The notes under the pieces are model-generated. The model saw only the letters and a program-made list of their open reading frames with translations. It did no database searches and was not told where the DNA came from. The position numbers and the translations under genes were made by a program. From positions 1-14,041 of the forward strand of contig JAEZHS010000370.1 of NCBI GenBank assembly GCA_023436825.1: DNA of 14,041 nt, read 5' to 3'. Numbering within the stretch: position 1 is the first letter of the stretch; every line of letters begins with the position of its first letter. Source of the stretch: Pseudomonadota bacterium. Its GTDB lineage: Bacteria > Pseudomonadota > Alphaproteobacteria > Reyranellales > Reyranellaceae. Below are positions 1-5,648 of the stretch, one piece after another.

Positions 1-61
1 GGAGGGAAGTGCGCAGGTCGACGTCGACGGCGACCGCGCGGCCGTTGATCCGGAAATCCAT
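1..61 (-). CDS. Molybdenum hydroxylase 2Fe-2S small subunit, N-terminal fragment
   Basis: Only the first 20 codons are inside the window; the gene continues past the left edge. The visible residues start MDFRINGRAVAVDVD and continue with LRTSL. This is the opening beta-hairpin of the plant-type ferredoxin domain in small subunits of the xanthine dehydrogenase / isoquinoline 1-oxidoreductase / CO dehydrogenase family (typically INGxxVxVDVDxxTxLLxxLR). In that family the subunit carries two 2Fe-2S clusters and passes electrons from a molybdopterin subunit; the cluster cysteines lie outside the window. The start is supported by AGGAG seven bases upstream. It is transcribed away from the cupin gene. 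The family call is fairly strong for so short a piece, but the substrate cannot be judged. Confidence 0.72.
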   Translation of the reverse strand, partial: MDFRINGRAVAVDVDLRTSL

Positions 62-253
62 GGAAACGCTCCTGTTGGAGGCGAACGACCGACCTTGTGG
101 GACGTTCCCCGAGAACTCCGCAGCGGCCGCGAGGGCCGGCCGACGGCCCGCACGGTGTCTCGATCAAGCGTTCCGGCACTCCGGCCAATGACACTCCTGC
201 GTCGCCGCCGCTAATGGTGCGCCGCGGTCGCTTTGGACCGAGTGGAGGTTAGT

Positions 254-709
254 ATGAGAACGACGGTCCTGTTGGCGACTCTTGCGCTGTTCGCCGTACC
301 CGCCATCGCTGCCGACGATCATCACGGGGTCGTGCAGCCCGACGGCCTGAAGTGGGCTCAGCCGGCCGCCTACGCGCCGGGCGCACAGCTCGCCGTGGTC
401 AAGGGCGATCCGACCAAGGAGGGTCAGTACGTCGTTCGCCTGAAAGTGCCGGCCGGTTACCAGATCGCGGCTCACACGCACCCCAACGATGAGAACGTCA
501 CCGTCCTGTCCGGAAGCTTCAACATCGGCACCGGCGACAAGCTCGACAAGACGAAGGGCGAGTCCGTGAAGGCCGGCGGCTATTCCTTCGTGGCGAAGGG
601 CATGACCCACTATGCGTGGTTCACCGAGGAGACCGTCCTGCAGTTGCACGGCACCGGGCCGCAAGGAATCACCTACGTCAATCCGGCGGACGATCCGCGG
701 AAGAAGTAG
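254..709 (+). CDS. Secreted small cupin-domain protein
   Basis: The product is 151 residues. Residues 1-19 look like a Sec signal peptide (MRTT, a hydrophobic stretch, then AIA/AD), so the mature protein is probably periplasmic. The rest is a single cupin barrel. Motif 1 fits G(X)5HXH(X)3E(X)6G exactly: G68, H74, H76, E80, G87. Motif 2 has G108 or G109, G116 and H119, with the usual proline replaced. H74, H76, E80 and H119 would bind one metal ion. Small exported cupins of this kind have no agreed function; some are oxygenases, isomerases or sensors. The start was chosen at 254 because GGAGG lies five bases upstream and the signal peptide begins there; an in-frame ATG at 233 has no comparable site. 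The gene converges on the monooxygenase gene downstream. Confidence 0.88.
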   Translation: MRTTVLLATLALFAVPAIAADDHHGVVQPDGLKWAQPAAYAPGAQLAVVKGDPTKEGQYVVRLKVPAGYQIAAHTHPNDENVTVLSGSFNIGTGDKLDKTKGESVKAGGYSFVAKGMTHYAWFTEETVLQLHGTGPQGITYVNPADDPRKK

Positions 710-761
710 TTCCAGGCAAACGGAGGAGTCATGAGGCCTACCCCCTATGACCCCTCCGGCC

Positions 762-793
762 CTCCTCCCCACCGTATGAACGATGGGGAGGAG
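762..793. terminator. Hairpin between convergent genes, probable two-way terminator
   Basis: A 13-base stem (762-774 with 781-793, one mismatch) closes a six-base loop, TATGAA. It lies between the cupin stop at 709 and the monooxygenase stop at 802, so it could end both transcripts. No T-run follows on either strand, so it would be a non-canonical terminator; the role is inferred from position. Confidence 0.5.
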
Positions 794-801
794 CCCCCAC
801 G

Positions 802-2052
802 CTACCGAAACGCCGGGATGATGTGCTTGGCGAAGGTCTCCATCTGGCGCATTTCCTCGTCCAGCGACATGAAGCCCTGATCGAAGAACCAACCGAACCA
901 TTCGAGCTCGCCCTCGTTGCCGATGCGGTGCAGCGTCTCGATCTCGCGCTTCACCTGGTCGGGCGTGCCGGCCAACGCATACTTGACCTTGCGCATGCGC
1001 TCCAAGGTCCACTCCGACGGCGGCAGCGGCGTGTAGGGATCGAGCGGGTACTTGGCCGCATCCTCCTGGGTACGGAACGCTTCCCAGAAGCCGAAGCCGC
1101 CGAAATAGTGGTTGAAGCCGGCGTAGTTGGAGCTTCGCAGCAGCTCGACGGCCTCGGCTTCCGTGCGGCCGAAATGGACAGCGCGGAAGGCGCCGACGCT
1201 CTCGCCGAGGCCGAGCTTGCGGCCGTTCTGGCCGGCGACGTCGCGATAGGTCCGGCACAGGCGCTCGAAGTCCGGCGGATTGGAGACCAGGATCCACGGC
1301 ACGATGTTGGACTGTGCCGTGTAACGGATGGTCGATTCGCTCACCGAGAAGGGTTGGAACAGCGGCGGGTGCGGCTGCTGGTAGGGCTTCGGCACGACGC
1401 AGATCTTGCGGATCACGCCCTTGTCGTCGACCTCGCCCGGCGCGCCGTAGGTGCGTGTCCACTCGTGGACGGGCCAGCGGGTGATGCCTTCCTTGTAGGG
1501 ATACGGCACCTTGTAGTATTCGCCGTCGTAGTCGAAGGCCTCCTCGGTCCAGGCCTTCTTGATGACCTTGAGCGTCTCCTCGTAGACCTTGCGGTTGTGG
1601 TTGTCGATCGACGAGCCGTCCATCGGCGCGCCGGTCACATGGTACTGCTGGCCGAGCACGTTGACCCAGCGATCCTGATAGCCGCGCGCGAAGCCGGCGT
1701 AGATGCGGCCCTTGGTGAGATGGTCGAGCACGGCGAGCTCTTCGGCGGCGCGCATGGGATCCCACGACGGCAGCACCAGGCCGAGCGGCGAGAATTTGAT
1801 GCGCTTGGTGCGCGCGGCGAGATCGGCGTAGAGCAGGAGCGGGGCCACCGAGGTCTCGTAACCCTCGGAATGGAAGTGGTGCTCGGTAGTCGCCATCACG
1901 TCGAAGCCGACATCGTCGGCGAACTGGGCGAGCTTGCGCAGCTCGTCGAGCATCTGCTGGTAGCGTTCGTTGTTGCGTCCGATGGGGCGGAGCCGCTTGC
2001 GGTCTTCGAGCGTCCCGGGAACCGTGGGCAAAACGAAAAGCATGAACTTCAT
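802..2052 (-). CDS. LLM-class flavin-dependent oxidoreductase (luciferase-like monooxygenase)
   Basis: The product is 416 residues and belongs to the bacterial luciferase-like TIM-barrel family, which uses reduced flavin (FMNH2 or F420) to oxidise a small organic substrate in the cytoplasm. Visible signatures are the opening strand MKFMLFVLP, TTEHHF at residues 55-60 (the EHH is typical of the family), a PLGLVLP strand near 89-95, and the stretch AEELAVLDHLTKGR followed by GFARGY near 103-125. The protein is longer than common members (about 330-380 residues); the extra length appears to be in the middle, around residues 180-240, rich in Tyr, Trp and Pro. The start at 2052 has AGGAGG five bases upstream. 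The reading frame stays open for 133 codons further upstream, but that part has low-complexity Arg/Ala/Pro character and no family match. The gene diverges from the small secreted protein at 2315. The substrate is unknown. Confidence 0.9.
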   Translation of the reverse strand: MKFMLFVLPTVPGTLEDRKRLRPIGRNNERYQQMLDELRKLAQFADDVGFDVMATTEHHFHSEGYETSVAPLLLYADLAARTKRIKFSPLGLVLPSWDPMRAAEELAVLDHLTKGRIYAGFARGYQDRWVNVLGQQYHVTGAPMDGSSIDNHNRKVYEETLKVIKKAWTEEAFDYDGEYYKVPYPYKEGITRWPVHEWTRTYGAPGEVDDKGVIRKICVVPKPYQQPHPPLFQPFSVSESTIRYTAQSNIVPWILVSNPPDFERLCRTYRDVAGQNGRKLGLGESVGAFRAVHFGRTEAEAVELLRSSNYAGFNHYFGGFGFWEAFRTQEDAAKYPLDPYTPLPPSEWTLERMRKVKYALAGTPDQVKREIETLHRIGNEGELEWFGWFFDQGFMSLDEEMRQMETFAKHIIPAFR

Positions 2053-2314
2053 CGCTTCCTCCTCTTGATCCCATTGTTTTGTCGAGGCGCAGCTTCGAAC
2101 GACTTTCACGCGGGCCGGCGCACGATTGGCGCGGCGGGCGAAGCTGTGGGTCAAGCGTGATCCCCGCGCGGGCGCGACGCAAGGGCGGCCGGCGCCGGCG
2201 CGCTCCTCGCCGGCGCATATGACATCGCGAAAAATTGCACGCGGGGCTGGGCCTGCGGCCCGTAGCTGCCGCCTCCGGTTCGGGGTATCGTTCGACATAC
2301 CCGGGGGGCGGATC

Positions 2315-2698
2315 ATGTACCGGTTTGTCGTGGCTTGCGCGGTTGCCTGCGTCACTCCCACTGGCGTCCTGCTCGCCCAGGCGGCGACGGACATCCAGGG
2401 GAACTGGGTGGCGAAGACGGACGAATGCGGTGACCTCAACCTCAGGATCACCGGTCAATCCCACTCCGGCGTCATCACCGGGACCATGGAATGTGTCAGG
2501 ACCGGCCAGGCCTCGCGCTTCGGCCAGCAATTGATCGCCGGCAGGCAGCTGGCGGGCAAGTTCGACGGCACATATGTGAACATCGAAGGCCCGCAGTCGC
2601 TGACCAGCGTCAGGCTGGTGGACGGCAGCAAGCTGGTGGGGTTCGCCTACGGTGGCCCGGGCTTGGGGACGACGCCCATCGCCTTCCGGAAGCGATAG
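2315..2698 (+). CDS. Small secreted protein of unknown function
   Basis: The product is 127 residues and I do not recognise a family. Residues 1-23 form a likely Sec signal peptide ending AQA/ATD. The mature part is short and beta-rich in appearance: it begins DIQGNWV, then has an ECGDLNLRITG segment and a GTMECVRTG segment. The two cysteines in these segments could form a disulfide, as expected for a periplasmic protein. The pattern GNW, repeated xITG turns and a final PIAFRKR strand recalls small lipocalin- or barrel-like secreted proteins, but that is only a shape guess. The start at 2315 is chosen because the signal peptide begins there; GGGGGGCGG just upstream is a weak ribosome binding site. 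The frame is open upstream to 2126, without support. Confidence 0.68.
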   Translation: MYRFVVACAVACVTPTGVLLAQAATDIQGNWVAKTDECGDLNLRITGQSHSGVITGTMECVRTGQASRFGQQLIAGRQLAGKFDGTYVNIEGPQSLTSVRLVDGSKLVGFAYGGPGLGTTPIAFRKR

Positions 2699-2713
2699 GA
2701 GCCTGCTTAGGGG

Positions 2714-2726
2714 AGCGGAAGCCGCT
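2714..2726. terminator. Short hairpin between convergent genes
   Basis: A perfect 5-base stem, AGCGG/CCGCT, with a three-base loop lies between the stop at 2698 and the stop of the minus-strand gene at 2738. It has no T-run and is short, so terminator function is only suggested by position. Confidence 0.25.
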
Positions 2727-2737
2727 GGGATCGTGAT

Positions 2738-3973
2738 CTAGAAGAACTTGTCCATCCCGAGTCCGCCATTGCCGCTGCTGTGGCCACCCTTCCTGTTGCC
2801 GGCGATGCTTCCCGGTGGTTGCCGGACCGCCTTGACCTTGTTCAGGTTGGTCATGATCTCGGCGTCCTTGGCGTAGTGCTTGGCGATCATGCGTTCGGCC
2901 GCGGCGTCGACCGCGGCGTTTCTCGCGGCAGCGTTGCCGGCGACGACGGCGCCGCGCGCGACGGCCGTGACGCCCGTCACCGCGAGGCCGACCTCGGCGA
3001 CCTCGCCTGCCGTCTTCGCGACCTCGAGAATCCTGACCACTCGGCCGGCACCGCCCGCCGAATCGTCGACATATTGCGCCAGCAGATTCGCGTTGTTGCG
3101 GGTCGCGATGGCCGCGAGCACCAGGTATGGCGGCGATCTGAAGACGTTTCCGCCGTAGTTCGCCTTCCGCGCTTCCGAGAGCAACTGGCTCGGATAATCC
3201 CAGATGGACCGGCTCGGCAGGTCGGCTCCGCCGACGAAATCGGAGATGCGAGGCACGATCGGAGCATTGTCCTTTCGCCTGATCAGTCTCACGTGCTCGG
3301 CGATCCCGTAGTCGATTTCCACGCTCAGCACCGCAAACTGGCGGTCGAGGGACCTCTGGGTCGGGCCGCGGTGGACGGAATTGTAGTAGCCCGAGCTCAA
3401 GTGCATCTGGCCCAGCAGCTCCTCCCGGTCGAGCTCTCCGTCCTTGGTCGGGAACCCTGGGCCGTCGTAGCCCAGGGCGAGCCAGGCGCGGAAAGTTCTC
3501 GGGTCCGTGATCCAGCGCTCGTCTTCCGGGTCCCGGACGAGATATTTGTCGAAGCGCAGCCAGATGCCCTTGGTCTCGAGCGTGTTGCGCACCCTTTCTA
3601 GATACTCCGCTTCGTCCGGGTTGTCCGTGACCGGCCTCAAAGCGTCCGCCGTCAGAAGCCGCCTGTAGTCCAGGCGGATATAGTGGTCGTTTTTCTCGGC
3701 CCAGATTCGGGTCGCCAAAAGGCGGTGGGAACGCTTCACCATCTTCTCGTCGCGCATGACGAAGCTTCCATAGTCTCCGAGCAGGGACTTCTTGTAGAGG
3801 TCGTTCGCCTCCTTCACGATCTCGGGGTTGACGACTTCGGCGTCGAGCACTCTCTGGATCTGGGCGAGCTGCGACGGTGTGATGACACTCAGGACGTAGG
3901 GCAGGTGCGTCTGCAGCAATGTCCTGGCGTCCGCCGCCTTCAGCGCAATCGCACGTTTCCGATCAACTGCCAT
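2738..3973 (-). CDS. Orphan protein, unknown function, Ala/Gly-rich C-terminal segment
   Basis: The product is 411 residues and I do not recognise a family. There is no signal peptide. Residues 1-300 look like a mixed, charged globular region with many aromatic residues (for example IWLRFDKYLV near 137-146 and HLSSGYYNSV at 191-200). Residues 316-356 switch to a long stretch of small residues (Ala, Val, Gly) with scattered charges. This could be an amphipathic or membrane-interacting helix pair; such segments also occur in secreted effectors and toxins, but no toxin motif is seen. The last 25 residues are Gly/Ser/Asn-rich and end MDKFF. The start has GGAGG five bases upstream and the frame ends cleanly, so it is a real gene. 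The upstream region is richer in A/T than the surroundings, which may indicate horizontal transfer. It has no obvious partner: its neighbours are a small secreted protein (convergent) and a DUF808 gene. Confidence 0.75.
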   Translation of the reverse strand: MAVDRKRAIALKAADARTLLQTHLPYVLSVITPSQLAQIQRVLDAEVVNPEIVKEANDLYKKSLLGDYGSFVMRDEKMVKRSHRLLATRIWAEKNDHYIRLDYRRLLTADALRPVTDNPDEAEYLERVRNTLETKGIWLRFDKYLVRDPEDERWITDPRTFRAWLALGYDGPGFPTKDGELDREELLGQMHLSSGYYNSVHRGPTQRSLDRQFAVLSVEIDYGIAEHVRLIRRKDNAPIVPRISDFVGGADLPSRSIWDYPSQLLSEARKANYGGNVFRSPPYLVLAAIATRNNANLLAQYVDDSAGGAGRVVRILEVAKTAGEVAEVGLAVTGVTAVARGAVVAGNAAARNAAVDAAAERMIAKHYAKDAEIMTNLNKVKAVRQPPGSIAGNRKGGHSSGNGGLGMDKFF

Positions 3974-4286
3974 GGGAACCTCCGCTGCATCAATTCCCGA
4001 GGCGATACGATCGGTCGGTGTGACGAACGTAGTCGAAGCTCTATCCGGCAGATGTGTCGAATTTCACAGACAGATATAGTTGCGTCGCGCTTTCGCATCG
4101 CAGCGAAGCGTGCACTGTGCTTCAGATATGCACACACGGCAGTCGAGAACGCGGTGCTCATCGCGTATCCTTTTGTCGGTACTTCCCACGTACCGTGACG
4201 ACGAAGGCCCGGCGCCCACACCCTAAACCCACTCCCGCCGGGCCTTCACTTCGTCCCTGCCGAATGGCGGACGCACCGAAGGGGGA
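3974..4286. other. Intergenic region, A/T-richer than flanks
   Basis: This 313-base gap separates the start of the orphan gene (3973, -) from the stop of the DUF808 gene (4287, -). It must hold the promoter of the orphan gene, but I cannot point to a convincing -35/-10 pair. It contains a small inverted repeat, CGGTAC/GTACCG, at 4177-4195 and a strong 12-base inverted repeat at 4203-4247 (listed separately). The stretch from about 4030 to 4195 is visibly less GC-rich than the genes around it. Open frames on both strands here have no family resemblance and no ribosome binding site. Confidence 0.6.
4203..4247 (-). terminator. Perfect 12-base inverted repeat after the DUF808 gene, probable terminator
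   Basis: GAAGGCCCGGCG at 4203-4214 pairs perfectly with CGCCGGGCCTTC at 4236-4247 across a 21-base loop. It begins about 40 bases past the DUF808 stop on the minus strand, the expected place for a terminator. There is no T-run, so it may act with Rho or be another kind of element. Confidence 0.5.
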
Positions 4287-5279
4287 TCAGTTCTTGCGGC
4301 GGATCAACGTTTTGACGTGCCGCCAGAATGGCGACAGCACGCGGCTGGTGAGCGGGATGGCGATCAGCCCGACGATGATGCCGGCCACGCCGGCGCCGGC
4401 GGCTCCCACCAGCCAGGCCAGGAACGCGCCGGCAAACGGCGCGGCGCGCGCGACGGCGGCGCCCCCGTCATTCAGCGCATGGCTCGGCCAGCCCAGGCCG
4501 TACTCCTCGAGGCCGTGAAGGATGATGCCGCCGCCGACCCAGATCATCGCCGCAGTGCCGATGGCGCCGAGGGCCCTCAACGCGTGCGGCATGCCCCGGA
4601 CGAGGCCACGGCCGCCAACCCGCAGTGGCGCGGCGAGAGGCGAGGCCGGCGACAGACGCGCCAGCGCCAGGCCGACGTCGTCCGCCTTGACGATCAGAGC
4701 GACGACGCCATAGACCGCCGCCGTTATGCCGACGGCGACCACGGCGAGGATCAGCCCGCGTTGCACGATGCTGTCGGCGGGGATGGCGGCCAGCGTGATG
4801 GCCATGATCTCGGCCGACAGGATGAAGTCGGTCTTGATGGCGCTGGCGACCTTCTGGTCCTCGAAGGTCTCGGCGTCGATGGCCACCGTCTCGAGCCTGG
4901 CTTCGTGGGCGTGCGCGCCGTGTGGAAAGAGGGCCTCGTAGACCTTCTCCACGCCTTCGTAGCAGAGGTAGGCCCCACCCAGCATCAGGAGCGGCGTGAT
5001 CGCCTGGGGCAGCACGAGGCTGAGGATGAGGGCCGCCGGCAGGAGGAACAGAAGCTTGTTCTTGAGCGAGCCCAGCGCGATGCGGCCGACGACCGGCAGC
5101 TCGCGCGCCGGGCTGAAGTCGGTGAGGTAGAGCGGCGTGACGGCGGTGTCGTCGATGACGACGCCGGCGGCCTTGCTGCCGGCCTTGGCCGCCTGGCCCG
5201 CGACATCGTCGATCGAGGCGGCCGCGGCCTTCGCCAGGGTCGCGATATCGTCGAAGAGGGCCATCAAACCAACGCTCAT
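4287..5279 (-). CDS. yedI: DUF808 / YedI family inner-membrane protein
   Basis: The product is 330 residues and matches the DUF808 family, whose E. coli member is YedI. Landmarks are the N-terminal LFDDIATLAK, the segment RELPVV followed by GSLKNK (residues 59-75), and AITPLLMLGGAYLCYEGVEK (93-112), which is close to YedI. Hydrophobic spans near 75-106, 174-197, 233-256 and 282-310 indicate an inner-membrane protein. Between them lies a soluble segment with EDQKVASAIKTDFILSAEI that is typical of the family. The function of the family is not established. The start at 5279 (MSVGLMALFDD) has AGGTGG upstream. An inner ATG at 5264 would resemble the usual MA(L)FDD-type start but lacks a ribosome binding site. 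It diverges from the broken VOC gene at 5408. The gene symbol is by family resemblance only. Confidence 0.92.
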   Translation of the reverse strand: MSVGLMALFDDIATLAKAAAASIDDVAGQAAKAGSKAAGVVIDDTAVTPLYLTDFSPARELPVVGRIALGSLKNKLLFLLPAALILSLVLPQAITPLLMLGGAYLCYEGVEKVYEALFPHGAHAHEARLETVAIDAETFEDQKVASAIKTDFILSAEIMAITLAAIPADSIVQRGLILAVVAVGITAAVYGVVALIVKADDVGLALARLSPASPLAAPLRVGGRGLVRGMPHALRALGAIGTAAMIWVGGGIILHGLEEYGLGWPSHALNDGGAAVARAAPFAGAFLAWLVGAAGAGVAGIIVGLIAIPLTSRVLSPFWRHVKTLIRRKN

Positions 5280-5298
5280 GGAACCACCTATTCATGTT

Positions 5299-5322
5299 CC
5301 TCTGCCCCTAGCGGGGGAGAGG
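5299..5322. repeat. Short CCTCT...AGAGG palindrome
   Basis: A 10-base stem (5299-5308 with 5313-5322, one mismatch) closes a four-base loop in the gap between the divergent DUF808 and VOC genes. The pattern of C-runs facing G-runs inside CCTCT/AGAGG resembles a class of small intergenic palindromes common in GC-rich proteobacterial genomes. Only one copy is present in the window. It lies upstream of both starts, so it is not a terminator for either gene. Confidence 0.45.
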
Positions 5323-5407
5323 GGCTTGAAGAGAATGTAGGGTCGCGCGGCCAGCAAGGCACTGCCAGGTTGTGTCTACAACTGCGTGAACGCCAGGAGA
5401 GAGCCTG

Positions 5408-5605
5408 ATGAAGCCTCGCATATCCGTCCTGACGCTCGGCGTGGCCGACCTGGAGCAGGCCCACGCGTTCCATCGCGATGGCTTGGGCCTGCCGACCGCA
5501 GGCATCGTCGGCCGCGAGTTCGAGGCTCGCCGCGGTCGAGTGAGTCATCTTCCGGACCGCGAGCCTCCGGCTCGCTCAGTCGCGCATGTGAGTGCGCACC
5601 CATGA
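5408..5605 (+). pseudogene. Truncated VOC-superfamily (glyoxalase-like) gene
   Basis: The first 39 codons (5408-5524) encode a clear N-terminal half of a VOC/glyoxalase module: MKPRISVLTLGVADLEQ, then a FHRDGLGLPT segment and GIVGREFE. Intact relatives run to about 120-140 residues and need a second beta-alpha-beta-beta-beta unit with further metal ligands. Here the coding similarity stops after GREFE. The remaining codons up to the stop at 5603-5605 read through repeat element A and have no family character (ARRGRV..., ending VSAHP). No remainder of the gene is found further on: the next gene's stop lies only 44 bases away. A good ribosome binding site (AGGAGA at 5395-5400) survives, so the decay looks fairly recent. 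The 65-residue product is unlikely to be active. Confidence 0.8.
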
Positions 5606-5640
5606 GCGCGCAGGACGTGCGCGGTCCGGAAGAGCATGAC
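5544..5640. repeat. Palindromic repeat element A (REP-like)
   Basis: A perfect 13-base inverted repeat, CTTCCGGACCGCG at 5549-5561 and its complement at 5620-5632, bounds the element. The pairing extends outward through GTCAT/ATGAC to 5544 and 5640 with a three-base bulge. Inside are two further hairpins: GAGCC/GGCTC at 5561-5573 and GCGCA/TGCGC at 5582-5597. The layout is a closed stem with arms. Its CATGTGAGTGCGC core (5585-5597) matches element B in 12 of 13 bases, and both share GGACCGCG at the outer stem. It replaces the 3' part of the VOC gene and ends 8 bases from the TPR gene stop, so it could also terminate that transcript. Confidence 0.72.
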
Positions 5641-5648
5641 GCCCCAGG

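Noticed and set aside
2053..2451. Upstream extension of the monooxygenase frame
   Set aside because: The extra 133 codons are low-complexity, overlap the divergent secreted-protein gene, and AGGAGG marks the start at 2052.
164..2530. Very long minus-strand open frame (788 codons) across the cupin, monooxygenase and small secreted protein
   Set aside because: It overlaps three genes with family or signal-peptide support in other frames; its product is Arg/Ala/Gly low-complexity with no domain, as expected for a shadow frame in GC-rich DNA.
4177..4195. CGGTAC/GTACCG inverted repeat as an operator
   Set aside because: Only six pairs, not placed against a recognisable promoter; too weak to list as its own site.
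4054..4518. Plus-strand open frame over the intergenic region and the DUF808 3' end
   Set aside because: No ribosome binding site, no family resemblance, and half of it is antisense to a well-supported gene.
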